64,000 bases of DNA, from contig NZ_JAQNDO010000001.1 in the NCBI RefSeq assembly GCF_028369105.1, positions 868,001-932,000 of the forward strand, in the 5' to 3' direction. Made by a program: the position numbers and the translations under genes. Below, in pieces: positions 17,245 through 25,840 of this stretch (position 1 is the first letter of the stretch; every line of letters begins with the position of its first letter). A model generated the notes under the pieces. It was not told where the DNA came from. It made no database searches and saw nothing but the letters and a program-made list of their open reading frames with translations. Origin of the DNA: Polyangium mundeleinium (GTDB lineage Bacteria; Myxococcota_A; Polyangia; Polyangiales; Polyangiaceae).

Positions 17245-17871
17245 ATGAGCAAGGACGATCGTCGTCGTGACGAGGGAGGTGAGCTTTCGGCCGCAGCACT
17301 TTCCCTGGAGCAGGAGCTGCGGCGCTTCGAGGAGCTCGCCGCGGGCGTCGGGCGGGCGCCGCTGAACTCGCAGAAGGGGCTCGAGCAGGCGGCGCGGGCC
17401 ACGAGTGACGCCGCGGCTTCGCAAGCGCGCTTCGCCGAGCACCTGAAGTCGCTCGTCGAGGCCGTGAACGCCGCGCGCGACCGGCAGGCCGCGGCGGCGG
17501 CGACGATCAACGCCCGCGTGGTCGAGATCGACGCGCGTGCCGCGAAGTTCCTGGAGCTGCGTGAGCGGTTCGCGCAGCTCGGCGCGCGGGCGGCCGAGGT
17601 CAACGTGATCATGCAGCGCGCCGCGGGGGTCAAACGCGAGCCCGGGGACGGCTCCGATCGCACGGAGCTCCGGGCCTCGATTGCGCAGGCGCTCGAAGGG
17701 CTCGGCGCGGTGGTCGAGGGCGCGCAGCAGCTTATGCACGACGCCCGCGAGGCCGAAGCGCACGACCTCTCGCGCGAGGCGGAGTCGCTGCGACAGCAGG
17801 TCCTCTCTGCGCGGAACAAGCTCGGGCTCTTGCAGAAGCACCTCGAGAACGAGGGCCCGCCGCCGAGCTGA
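17245..17871 (+). CDS. Coiled-coil protein of unknown function
   Basis: This 208-aa protein has no signal peptide and no recognised domain. It is almost entirely helical and rich in Ala, Glu, Arg and Gln, with long heptad-like stretches ('LEQELRRFEELAAG', 'SQARFAEHLKSLVEAVNAAR', 'RVVEIDARAAKFLELRERF', 'LSREAESLRQQVLSARNKL'), suggesting two antiparallel or dimeric coiled coils separated by a Gly/Asp hinge near residue 135. It is likely cytoplasmic. It converges on the AraC gene with four bases between. High third-position GC in this frame and a clean start support it as real. Confidence 0.75.
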   Translation: MSKDDRRRDEGGELSAAALSLEQELRRFEELAAGVGRAPLNSQKGLEQAARATSDAAASQARFAEHLKSLVEAVNAARDRQAAAAATINARVVEIDARAAKFLELRERFAQLGARAAEVNVIMQRAAGVKREPGDGSDRTELRASIAQALEGLGAVVEGAQQLMHDAREAEAHDLSREAESLRQQVLSARNKLGLLQKHLENEGPPPS

Positions 17872-17875
17872 GCCC

Positions 17876-18925
17876 TCAGCGCGACGTTTCACGCGTGTTC
17901 GCCGCCCGCCACGTTTCGGGGGACATGCCCGTCCACCGCTTGAATGCGCGGTGAAACACGCTCGGCTCCGCATACCCCAGGAGATAGGCGACCTCCGCAA
18001 GGGAGACGCGCGCGTCGAGGTAGGCCATGGCGCGTGCGCGGCGGACGCCGTCGACGAGGTCTTCGAACGACGTGCCCTCCGCGCGCAAACGCCGCTGCAG
18101 CGTACGTCCGCTCATGCCGAGAGAGGCCGCGGCCGCGGCGAGGGATGCGCCGCCTTCGGGCAGGCGATCGGCGACGAACGTACGCAATCGAGAGAGGAGC
18201 GAAGTCTCGGGGCCAAGCCGCGCGAGCGCCGCGTCGGCATGGCGCTGGAAGTACGCGTGCATGGCCTCGTTGGCGAGCGGCATGGCCCTCTCGAAAAGGT
18301 CCGCGGGCAGGACCACCTCGTCGATCGGGGAGCCGAAGGTCACGGGCGCATGGAATACGGCTCTATAGGCTGCGTGGTCGGGAGGTGGTTCGCCTCGAAA
18401 TCGTATGACCTCGGGGGAGACGGGCTCGGCGACGAGCTTGGGCGCATTCACGCCGACGTCGAAGGCAAACATCTCGGCCATGAGGCGGTGCGCCGGTCGT
18501 GCTGCGCCGAAGGGCTCGTACCGCAGATGCGCGCGCCCCGCCGCGACGACGAGCGAATACCGTTCGCCGTCGTTCCAGAGGCGCTGGTACCGCAGGATGC
18601 GCTCCATGGCCACGCCGAACGTGGGGCTCGTGAGCACGAGGAAGCCGAGCACGTCGAAGATTTCGACATCGACGCCGGACGCGACCTTCACGCCGAAGAG
18701 CGGCTCGCCGACCGCGACGGCGGCGTTCTCCACGAGCGTGTAGATCGAGGTGAGGGGCACGCGCGTCTCCGGCGACCCGAGGTCCACGCCCGACAGACCT
18801 GCCGCGCGGCAGAGGGCCGCGGTATCTGCCCCGCTCGCCGCGGCGACGTCGACGATGCGGCCTGCGAGGCGCGCGTTGTGGGTCGGTTGTCGCGCGAAGT
18901 CAGCGTTTTTGGCGTCCGATGTCAC
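17876..18925 (-). CDS. AraC-family regulator (OruR/arabinose-binding-2 type)
   Basis: This 349-aa protein has an N-terminal sensory domain of the type found in OruR-like AraC proteins (about residues 20-200, 'ALCRAAGLSGVDLGSPETRVPL', 'FGVKVASGVDVEIFDVLGF') and a C-terminal double HTH ('LAAAAASLGMSGRTLQRRLR' and 'LAEVAYLLGYAEPSVFHRAFKRWTGMSP'). The start is GTG at 18925; the minus-strand frame stays open further upstream but would run into the divergent Rieske gene. Only 45 bases separate it from that gene's ATG, so a shared regulatory region for the oxygenase locus is likely. The effector is unknown. Confidence 0.9.
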   Translation of the reverse strand: MTSDAKNADFARQPTHNARLAGRIVDVAAASGADTAALCRAAGLSGVDLGSPETRVPLTSIYTLVENAAVAVGEPLFGVKVASGVDVEIFDVLGFLVLTSPTFGVAMERILRYQRLWNDGERYSLVVAAGRAHLRYEPFGAARPAHRLMAEMFAFDVGVNAPKLVAEPVSPEVIRFRGEPPPDHAAYRAVFHAPVTFGSPIDEVVLPADLFERAMPLANEAMHAYFQRHADAALARLGPETSLLSRLRTFVADRLPEGGASLAAAAASLGMSGRTLQRRLRAEGTSFEDLVDGVRRARAMAYLDARVSLAEVAYLLGYAEPSVFHRAFKRWTGMSPETWRAANTRETSR

Positions 18926-18970
18926 TGACGAGGGGCCTCGGCGTGCGCATCCTCGACCATCGAGGAGCTC

Positions 18971-20005
18971 ATGAACATGCCACAACGGACGCGCGGCGAA
19001 AGACACTCGCTTCCGATGCTCGAAGGCGGGGAGCCTCCGCTCCCGCGTGATTGCTGGTATCCCATCGCGTCCGCGCGCCTCGTCCGCGAGCGACCGCAGA
19101 CCGTGCGGCGGCTGGGCCGGTTCGTCGTCCTCTGGCGCGACGCGAGCGGCAAAATCGTGGCCCACGACGCGCGGTGCCCCCATCGCGGGGCGGACCTCGG
19201 CCTTGGCTGCGTGATCTCGGGCGAGCTCGCATGCCCGTATCATGGGTTTCGTTTCGGGACCGACGGCGAATGCACGGCGATGCCCTGCGAGCCCGAAGGC
19301 AAGCCGAGCCGACGTGATCTTTCCATTCGTCGATACGAGGTGCGTGAGCACCGCGGCCTGGTGTGGCTATGGCATGGGGATGGCGCTTCGGACCGGCCTC
19401 CGCTGCCTTGGTTCGAGGACCTACCCGAAACGGATCGACATGCGTGGGACCACGAGACCGTGTGGCCGCTGCCGCAGCTCCGCGTGATGGAGGGGATGCT
19501 CGACCTGCACCACGTGCCCTTCGCGCACGGCCGGTATCTGCGTGGCATTGGAACGCGGCTCGACCCGTACGAGGTAAAAGTCGAGGGGGGCACGGTAAGC
19601 ACGTTCGGCGCGCTGCGGAGACCCGGAGACGGCCCGGAGCGTGGCTTCAGCGCTCGGATCGATGCGCGGCTGCCTGGGCTCGTGTTCCTCCGCTTCGGAC
19701 CGCGTTTGTCCGGTATCGTCGCGTGCACGCCGGTCGATCGCGAGGCGACGTGGATCTTCGCGCGATACTTCGTGGAGCTGCCCGTCGTGGGAAAACTCCT
19801 CGCGGCGCTCTCCTTGTGGGCCGAGTTCGCGCTGGTGCAGCCGGATGATCAACGCATGCTGATGTCGACGACGCCCCGCGAGCCGGACGTTCGTGATCAA
19901 AAACTCGTTCGCGCGGACCTCGGCATCGCGCAATGGCACAAGCTGTTTTTCCGCGCCGTGCGCGGTACGGATGCGGCGCGCGTCCCGGGTGAGGGGCAGG
20001 GGTAG
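18971..20005 (+). CDS. Rieske non-haem iron oxygenase (alpha-subunit type)
   Basis: This 344-aa protein has a Rieske [2Fe-2S] domain with ligands C69/H71 and C88/H91 (CPHRGADLGLG, CPYHGF). A catalytic domain follows with the mononuclear iron motif D178-x-x-H181-x4-H186 ('LDLHHVPFAH'). Such enzymes hydroxylate, demethylate or desaturate aromatic or polycyclic substrates using a reductase encoded elsewhere. GAGGAG lies four bases before the ATG at 18971. It faces a P450 gene convergently (3-base gap), beside an O-methyltransferase, and is divergent from an AraC regulator. This grouping suggests oxidative tailoring of a natural product or steroid-like compound (inference). Confidence 0.9.
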   Translation: MNMPQRTRGERHSLPMLEGGEPPLPRDCWYPIASARLVRERPQTVRRLGRFVVLWRDASGKIVAHDARCPHRGADLGLGCVISGELACPYHGFRFGTDGECTAMPCEPEGKPSRRDLSIRRYEVREHRGLVWLWHGDGASDRPPLPWFEDLPETDRHAWDHETVWPLPQLRVMEGMLDLHHVPFAHGRYLRGIGTRLDPYEVKVEGGTVSTFGALRRPGDGPERGFSARIDARLPGLVFLRFGPRLSGIVACTPVDREATWIFARYFVELPVVGKLLAALSLWAEFALVQPDDQRMLMSTTPREPDVRDQKLVRADLGIAQWHKLFFRAVRGTDAARVPGEGQG

Positions 20006-20008
20006 CGT

Positions 20009-21250
20009 TCAAGGTTTTGGTGCAGGGGTTCGTCGCGCGAAACGCATGGGGAGCTGGTCGACCCCGCGCACCACGAAAGCGTCCCGCCACACGAGCTTCG
20101 ATGTGGTCAGCTCGGGCCCGAGCAGGCGCTCGAGCAGGCGTGGGAAGGCGACGCGCGCCTCCAGGCGGGCGAGCGGTGCTCCAATGCAAAAATGAATGCC
20201 GTTGCCGAAGGCGATGTGCCGGTTGTCTTGCCGGTGGATGTCGAAGCGATCCGGATCCGGGAACACCCGTGGATCGCGGTTTGCCGCGGCAATCATGAGG
20301 AAGATGCGCGAGCCAGCGAGGATGCGCTTGCCCAAGAGCTCGACGTCTTCCGCGGCGACGCGCGCCATCATGAGCAGCGGCCCGTCCCAGCGCAGCATCT
20401 CCTCGACGGCAGAGCTCATCAGCGTGGTGTCGGCGCGCCGATCCCGGAGCTCGGTAAGCGCCTCGGGATGGCGGAGGAGCGCGATCATGCCGTTGCCGAT
20501 CAGGTGTGTCGTGGTCTCGTGCCCAGCGAAGAAGAGGAGCGCGCAGCAAGCGAAAAGCTCCTCTGCGCTCAGGAAATCGCCCTTCTCTTCGGCCGCGATG
20601 AGGCGCGAGAGCATGTCCTCTCGGGGGCGCCGTCGCCGCTCCGCGACGACGCTTTCGAAATAGGATGTCATGGCGTGGAGCCCGTCGGCGGCGATTGCAT
20701 ATTTATTGGCGAGCGTGCGCGACTGGACGATGAACGCGCCCAGCTCGTCGGACCACTTCTTCAGCAAGGGGACGTCTGCGCGCGGTACGCCGAAGAGCTC
20801 GGCGATCATCGTCGCGGAGAGGGGATAAGCGAAGTCGGCGATCATGTCCAATTCACCACGCTCGAGCGCCGCATCGATCAGCTCATCGGCGAGCGCGCGC
20901 ACGCGTGGCTCCAGCGCCAGGACCGATTGCAACGTCATGGCTTTGTTCATGAGGCTGCGGAGCCTGGTGTGCACCGGCGGCTCGTTGAACGAGGCCCACA
21001 TCGAGAGACACTCGACGAGGTCCTGCACCACCCTGCGCTCCGGACCCTTGTAATGGGCGAGGAACGGGCGCACGCGATCGGCCGACAGCCGCGGATCGCG
21101 CAGCGACGCGCGCACGTGGTCATGCCGCGTGAGCACCCATCCATGGAGCTTCTCGCTCCAGAAGACGGGCTCGTGCTCCCGGAGGTGGAGGAGCGCTGGG
21201 AAAGGATTTTCAATGAAGTCCGGATGACGCGGGTCGAAGGATAGGTCCAC
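20009..21250 (-). CDS. Cytochrome P450
   Basis: This 413-aa soluble bacterial P450 shows all family marks: I-helix AGHETT at 242-247 (with His where many have a variable residue), K-helix E284-x-x-R287, and the haem loop 'FGNGIHFCIGAPLAR' with Cys355. I chose the GTG at 21250 because GGAGG sits about 6 bases ahead; the GTG at 21265 lies before that site. It is 61 bases downstream of the O-methyltransferase and probably co-transcribed with it. It needs ferredoxin and reductase from elsewhere. Similar P450s hydroxylate polyketides, terpenes or fatty acids; the substrate is not predictable. Confidence 0.94.
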   Translation of the reverse strand: MDLSFDPRHPDFIENPFPALLHLREHEPVFWSEKLHGWVLTRHDHVRASLRDPRLSADRVRPFLAHYKGPERRVVQDLVECLSMWASFNEPPVHTRLRSLMNKAMTLQSVLALEPRVRALADELIDAALERGELDMIADFAYPLSATMIAELFGVPRADVPLLKKWSDELGAFIVQSRTLANKYAIAADGLHAMTSYFESVVAERRRRPREDMLSRLIAAEEKGDFLSAEELFACCALLFFAGHETTTHLIGNGMIALLRHPEALTELRDRRADTTLMSSAVEEMLRWDGPLLMMARVAAEDVELLGKRILAGSRIFLMIAAANRDPRVFPDPDRFDIHRQDNRHIAFGNGIHFCIGAPLARLEARVAFPRLLERLLGPELTTSKLVWRDAFVVRGVDQLPMRFARRTPAPKP

Positions 21251-21311
21251 GGTCCCTCCTCGCACGTACAGGGTTTCTCTCGTGATGTTCCCCCTTCGCC
21301 GCGCGGCCGGT

Positions 21312-22334
21312 TTATGGCTCGCGTGTCCCCTCGACGACGACGTGCTGCAAGCCGACGTCGGTGGGGAGCAGGCGCGTCAGACGGAAGCCCGCCGCGGCCA
21401 TCAGAGCCCGGTGCTCTTGCTCGGTGCGCATACGCCCTCCGACCACCGTGAGCAGGTGGACGTCGAGCAGCTCGGCGGGCGCAGAGAGGCCAATCACGGA
21501 CTCGATGATCAGGAGCCGCCCGCCCGGCGGGAGCGCGCGGTGGCAGCACTTCAGGATTTGGATCGCCGCGTCGTCGTCCCAGTTGCAGATGATGTGCTTG
21601 AGCATGTGGACGTCGCCGCTGGGGACAGCCTCGAAGAAATCACCGGCGACCACCTCGCAACGCGCCGCGCTCGTGCTCGCGGCGATCCGCGCCCGCGCCC
21701 CTTCGATGATGTGCGGCTGATCGAAAAGGATACCCCGAAGCCCCGGGTTGTTCTCGATGACCGCGACGAGGAGGCTGCCATGACCGCCGCCGACGTCGAC
21801 CACCGCGCGAAACGCAGAGAAGTCATAACGGGCGGCGACCGCGTTGGTATCGACGTAGGTGAAGCTCGTCATCGCCTTGTCGAAGAGCTCGGCGTCCTCG
21901 GGGTGGCTTGCGAGATAAGGATAAAGCGGGGCACCGAAGACGTGCTCGACGGCCGTTTTTCCGGACTTCACGCTGGAGAGCAAATCGAGCCAAGCGCGCG
22001 CGTAGACGTCGCCGCCGAACAGCAGGATGAAGTCGCGCATGGAGCCGGGGGCGCCGGTGCGCAGGGTCGCGCCGAGGGGCGTCGAGCCAAACCGCCTCTC
22101 CGGTAGCTCGGTGAAAACCCCTGCCCCGGAGAGGGCCCGGAGCATCCGATGGAGCGCGCCCGCGTCGACCCCCAAGGAGGCCGCGAGATCATCGCTGCTC
22201 CGCGGACCCTCCTCGATCAGGTCGGCGATTCCCAGCTTGGCCGCGACGTAGATCATCCGCGAGATCCACATGTTGTAGACGCTCAAGGCGCGCATGTGCA
22301 TCGACAGGTCGTTCATTCCTAAAGAATTGTTCAT
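21312..22334 (-). CDS. SAM-dependent O-methyltransferase (methyltransferase family 2)
   Basis: This 340-aa protein has an N-terminal winged-helix dimerisation domain (about residues 25-105) and the catalytic Rossmann domain with 'VVDVGGGHGSLLVAVIENNP' (SAM loop), 'FDQPHII', 'GDFFEAVPSGDVHMLKHIICNWDD' (with the His-Asn/Asp pocket) and 'LIIESVI'. It matches plant- and polyketide-type small-molecule O-methyltransferases such as those in bacterial natural-product clusters. It is the first gene of a likely O-methyltransferase-P450 operon. An IS element ends 96 bases upstream of its ATG. A second enzyme of the same family lies at 53391-54401. Confidence 0.92.
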   Translation of the reverse strand: MNNSLGMNDLSMHMRALSVYNMWISRMIYVAAKLGIADLIEEGPRSSDDLAASLGVDAGALHRMLRALSGAGVFTELPERRFGSTPLGATLRTGAPGSMRDFILLFGGDVYARAWLDLLSSVKSGKTAVEHVFGAPLYPYLASHPEDAELFDKAMTSFTYVDTNAVAARYDFSAFRAVVDVGGGHGSLLVAVIENNPGLRGILFDQPHIIEGARARIAASTSAARCEVVAGDFFEAVPSGDVHMLKHIICNWDDDAAIQILKCCHRALPPGGRLLIIESVIGLSAPAELLDVHLLTVVGGRMRTEQEHRALMAAAGFRLTRLLPTDVGLQHVVVEGTREP

Positions 22335-22417
22335 GGCTGACTCGTAGGGAGGCGCTGGAGCTTTGCGGTAGCGCGGCTGTCATCCGCAATAACGGAGGAG
22401 CTAAGCGGAAAACCAAG

Positions 22418-22428
22418 TTGACTGTCAA
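22418..22428 (-). promoter_or_regulatory. Possible -35/operator of the O-methyltransferase operon
   Basis: On the minus strand TTGACAGTCAA is both a consensus -35 (TTGACA) and a perfect 5-bp inverted repeat around one base. It lies about 85 bases upstream of the O-methyltransferase ATG and only a few bases from the IS insertion site. No good -10 is visible 17 bases downstream (CTTAGC), so an activator may be needed, or the element may be fortuitous. Confidence 0.35.
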
Positions 22429-22433
22429 GCTAG

Positions 22434-24190
22434 AGCGCCGATCAGTTCCAGTTCCCCGATCATTTCAAGTACTTGCGCGAGGGGGATCGACAAGCACCGT
22501 CGGGCATGATCCACTGCACGCGGCTCGCCCAGCCGACGGAGTGGCTCCCTGTGTCGACGACCGTACCTCGCTGGACCCTGAGCACGATTATCACTGCCGA
22601 GGAGCAGGAGATGCTGGACCGACTTGGCAAACGCCGTCGGTTGTTCGCTTTCCTGCGCCTTCACGGCGCGGAGCTGTTCGACGAGGCCTTCCAGGCCGAG
22701 CTCGCCGGGATGTATCGCGATACCGGGGAGGGCAAAGCGCCCGTGCCACCCGCGCTCGTGTGCATGGTATTGCTCCTGCAAGCGTATACGGGCGCGTCGG
22801 ATGCCGAAGCCATCGACTCGATGGTCGACGACCGCCGGTGGCAGCTCGTGCTGGGCATGCTTGGCGCCAAGAAGCCCGCCTTCGCTCAGGGTACCCTGCC
22901 GAGCTTTCGTCAGCGGCTGATTCGTCATGACATGGATCTCCGTCTCCTCGAGCGCACCGTCGAGCTCGCCAAGAAGACGAAAGCCTTCGACTGGAAACAG
23001 TTGCCAAAGACGCTACGGTTGGGAGTCGATTCGCGGCCGCTGGTGGGCGCCGGGCGCGTCGAGGACACCTTCAACTTGCTCGGTCACGCCGCAGCCAAGT
23101 TGCTTTCTGCCACCGCTATGGTGCTCGGACGCAAAGCCGAAGAGATTGCAGCTTGTGCGGGGGCATCCGTGTTTCTGGCGCCAAGCATCAAGGCGGGACT
23201 CGACATCGACTGGACAGATCCCGAGCAGAAGGCGGACGCGATTGGCGAACTCGTGCGGCAAATCGATGCGCTCGAGGCCTGGATTCGCGCACAGGCCGGC
23301 AAGGCCGCCGAGGAGCCGCCGCTCAAGGATCTGCTCGAGCTCATCGCGCAGCTCCGCAAGCAAGACCTGGATCCGGAGCCGCCGGACGGCGGTAAACCGC
23401 GCATCCGCAAAGGAGTCGCCGAGGATCGCCGCGTTTCCATCGAGGACCCCGATATACGTCACGGGCGCAAGAGCAAGAGCAAGCGATTCAACGGCTACAA
23501 GCAGCATATCGCCGCGGACCTCGACACCGAGCTGATCCTGGCGTGCGCCGTCACGCCGGCAAACCGCCCCGAGGGAGAAGGCGCGGTTGACCTGCAAGAA
23601 GACCTCGCGCGCTCCCCACGGCAAGAGGCCATCGGCGAGGTGTTCGTCGACCGAGCGTACGTGAACAGCGAGCTTGTCGAAGCCTCGATGGAGAACGGCG
23701 CGACGGTCTTCTGCAAGCCGTGGAACGCGACGAACGGCGAGCTTTTCAAGAAGACCGATTTCAAGCTGAATTTCCGCCTCCGGACCATCACGTGCCCGGC
23801 AGGCCAGACCAAGGGATTCTCCCCCGGTGAGACTGTTGAATTCGACCCCGCGAAGTGCAGCGTATGCCCTCTGCGGTCGCGCTGCACGAGAGCTAGTAAT
23901 GACGCGGGGCGGACCGTGCGGATCGCGCCGGACGAGCAAAAGCAGCAGAGATTCCGCAGGCTCGTCAGGACGACCAAAGGGCGCGAAGCCCTTCGGCAGC
24001 GCGTAGGTGTGGAGCACCGCCTCGCCCACCTTGCGTCCAAACAGGGGCAGCGAGCGCGCTTCCGAGGCCTACGCAAGAACCTCTTCGATCTGCGGCGCCA
24101 CGCCGTCGTGCTGAATCTGGAGACGATCCTGCGTCACAGCGGCTTGGCCAAGGCCGCGTAATTCATGGGTGGCTCGAACTGTTCGGCGCT
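22434..24190 (+). mobile_element. IS1182-type insertion sequence, intact
   Basis: This 1757-bp element has imperfect terminal inverted repeats: AGCGCCGATCAGTTCCAG at the left (22434-22451) and, read inward from 24190 on the minus strand, AGCGCCGAACAGTTCGAG, 16 of 18 identical. It carries one transposase gene. The left end is flanked by CTAG (22430-22433). The right end has no matching CTAG and abuts an inverted partial copy of the same element, whose outer end is followed by CTAG. Confidence 0.85.
22506..24161 (+). CDS. IS1182-family transposase
   Basis: This 551-aa transposase has the N-terminal helical domain of IS1182/IS5-like enzymes ('PALVCMVLLLQAYTGASDAEAI', 'GTLPSFRQRLIRHDMD'), a central DDE catalytic core with Asp in 'LGVDSRP', Asp in 'VFVDRAYVN' and Glu in 'VEHRLAHLAS', and a Cys cluster 'CSVCPLRSRC' typical of the C-terminal part. 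The frame is open throughout, so it may be active. I chose the ATG at 22506; a TTG at 22473 would add 11 residues and lacks a ribosome site. Codon use is slightly less GC-biased than neighbouring genes, consistent with transfer. Confidence 0.88.
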   Translation: MIHCTRLAQPTEWLPVSTTVPRWTLSTIITAEEQEMLDRLGKRRRLFAFLRLHGAELFDEAFQAELAGMYRDTGEGKAPVPPALVCMVLLLQAYTGASDAEAIDSMVDDRRWQLVLGMLGAKKPAFAQGTLPSFRQRLIRHDMDLRLLERTVELAKKTKAFDWKQLPKTLRLGVDSRPLVGAGRVEDTFNLLGHAAAKLLSATAMVLGRKAEEIAACAGASVFLAPSIKAGLDIDWTDPEQKADAIGELVRQIDALEAWIRAQAGKAAEEPPLKDLLELIAQLRKQDLDPEPPDGGKPRIRKGVAEDRRVSIEDPDIRHGRKSKSKRFNGYKQHIAADLDTELILACAVTPANRPEGEGAVDLQEDLARSPRQEAIGEVFVDRAYVNSELVEASMENGATVFCKPWNATNGELFKKTDFKLNFRLRTITCPAGQTKGFSPGETVEFDPAKCSVCPLRSRCTRASNDAGRTVRIAPDEQKQQRFRRLVRTTKGREALRQRVGVEHRLAHLASKQGQRARFRGLRKNLFDLRRHAVVLNLETILRHSGLAKAA

Positions 24191-24748
24191 CTCGACGCGC
24201 CCGGCGCCCACCAGCGGCCGCGAATCGACTCCCAACCGCAGCGTCTTTGGCAACTGTTTCCAGTCGAAGGCTTTCGTCTTCTTGGCGAGCTCGACGGTGC
24301 GCTCGAGGAGACGGAGATCCATGTCATGACGAATCAGCCGCTGACGAAAGCTCGGCAGGGTACCCTGAGCGAAGGCGGGCTTCCTGGCGTCAAGCATGCC
24401 CAGCACGAGCTGCCACCGGCGGTCGTCGACCATCGAGTCGATAGCTTCGGCATCCGACGCGCCCGTATACGCTTGCAGGAGCAATACCATGCACACGAGC
24501 GCGGGTGGCACGGGCGCTTTGCCCTCCCCGGTATCGCGATACATCCCGGCGAGCTCGGCCTGGAAGGCCTCGTCGAACAGCTCCGCGCCGTGAAGGCGCA
24601 GGAAAGCGAACAACCGACGGCGTTTGCCAAGTCGGTCCAGCATCTCCTGCTCCTCGGCAGTGATAATCGTGCTCAGGGTCCAGCGAGGTACGGTCGTCGA
24701 CACAGGGATCCACTCCGTCGGCTGGGCGAGCCGCGTGCAGTGGATCAT
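24191..24748 (-). pseudogene. Truncated IS1182 transposase fragment
   Basis: The fragment encodes about the first 186 residues of the transposase (from the ATG at 24748 to 'LVGAGRVE') and then runs through the neighbour's terminal repeat into meaningless antisense sequence, stopping at 24134. It keeps the N-terminal helical domain and only the first catalytic Asp. It differs from the intact copy at a few residues (WIPV for WLPV, DAR for GAK). It cannot catalyse transposition but could act as a DNA-binding inhibitor if expressed. Confidence 0.8.
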
Positions 24749-24820
24749 GCCCGACGGTGCTTGTCGATCCCCCTCGCGCAAGTACTTGAAATGATCGGGG
24801 AACTGGAACTGATCGGCGCT
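24191..24820 (-). mobile_element. Inverted 3'-truncated copy of the same IS
   Basis: These 630 bases are the reverse complement of 22434-23063, covering the left end and the first third of the element. I see four base differences over that length. It abuts the right end of the intact copy without any spacer. Its outer end at 24820 is followed by CTAG (24821-24824), equal to the CTAG left of the intact copy. Confidence 0.85.
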
Positions 24821-24987
24821 CTAGGAAACGCCGCATGCGGCCAGCATGTGGACCCTGGGAACACCTGCACCCGCGTACCCCCTCGGTGTCCTCCACCCTC
24901 GCTCATACCTTCGTTGCCGCGGCGCTCCCTGTTCCCATCGGGGTGGCTTTCTGTGATAAGTACCGCTCGACGAACGAGGAGCAGCGT

Positions 24988-25815
24988 ATGGCGGAGTCGA
25001 AGTCATCATCGGACGTGGGCATTGTCGGGCTCTTGGGGATCCTCATCGGCGGAGCCTGCGTGCTCATCGCCCTGGTCGGCGTGCTCAACACCGCGTTCGA
25101 CCTCAATCTCGCGCTCTCGGTGTATGGCACGAGCACGCCGCTGCCGAAGCACTGGGACGAGGTCATCGGCCTCGCGGCGGCCGGCGTGCTCATCGTCGCG
25201 CTCACGGTCTTCGGCGGGTTCGTGCGCCGCAAGTTTACCGAGGCCCAAGGCAAGCCGCTCGTGCGGGCCGGCATCCTCCTCGGCGCGCTCGCCTTGCTCG
25301 TTATGGTCGGCCGCGGCCTTCAGATCGTCATACTTACCATGACCTACGGGAGCATGCTCGCGTATTATTCGACCGACGGCGATCTCGACGACGTCAAAGC
25401 CGAGCTCGCCGGGAAGCCTGATCGTTCTGCGCTCGACGAGGCCGTCAGCCGCGCTGCGCAATACAACAATGCTGCCGCCCTGGCCCTGCTGCTCGAAGCG
25501 GGTGCCGACATGCGCGAATCGACCCGGCCCGAGGCCCACCGCCGTTGTCCGCTCGTCGGTCGGAGCTACGAATTCACCAAGACGGCGATCGACCACGGGA
25601 TCAAGCCCGACGCGTGCCCCCGCGGCGAGCTCGCGGTATGGGAGGCCGTGCACTTCGGCAAGAGTGACGACGAGGCGGCCAAGAACGTCACGCTCCTGAT
25701 GAGCGCGGGCTGGTCCGGGTCCGCGACACCGGACTACGACAAGCGGTCGCCGAAGAAGATCGCGGCCGAAAAGAAGTGGAGCAAAACGCTCCAGTCGCTC
25801 GGCGGCGCGGAATGA
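24988..25815 (+). CDS. Membrane protein with ankyrin-like C-terminal repeats
   Basis: This 275-aa protein has three or four N-terminal membrane helices (about residues 10-32, 58-78, 93-118). A soluble C-terminal half resembles degenerate ankyrin repeats ('DLDDVKAELAGKPDRSALDEAVSRAAQYNNAAALALLLEAGADM' and 'TLLMSAGW' are the clearest, here broken for length). GAGGAG lies 8 bases before the ATG at 24988. Ankyrin domains bind other proteins, so a membrane-tethered scaffold is plausible. It is transcribed away from the IS fragment and converges on the DUF421 gene. Third-position GC is as high as in neighbours; no exact family is recognised. Confidence 0.78.
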   Translation: MAESKSSSDVGIVGLLGILIGGACVLIALVGVLNTAFDLNLALSVYGTSTPLPKHWDEVIGLAAAGVLIVALTVFGGFVRRKFTEAQGKPLVRAGILLGALALLVMVGRGLQIVILTMTYGSMLAYYSTDGDLDDVKAELAGKPDRSALDEAVSRAAQYNNAAALALLLEAGADMRESTRPEAHRRCPLVGRSYEFTKTAIDHGIKPDACPRGELAVWEAVHFGKSDDEAAKNVTLLMSAGWSGSATPDYDKRSPKKIAAEKKWSKTLQSLGGAE

Positions 25816-25840
25816 GCCTGTGGGACGTCAGGTTTGAGCT

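Noticed and set aside
17118-17250. 43-codon frame overlapping the stop of the IgGFc-binding-like gene
   Set aside because: Arg-rich, no ribosome site of its own, ends into the next gene; probably chance.
24134-24781. Functional second transposase
   Set aside because: It covers only the N-terminal third and then reads into antisense of the neighbour.
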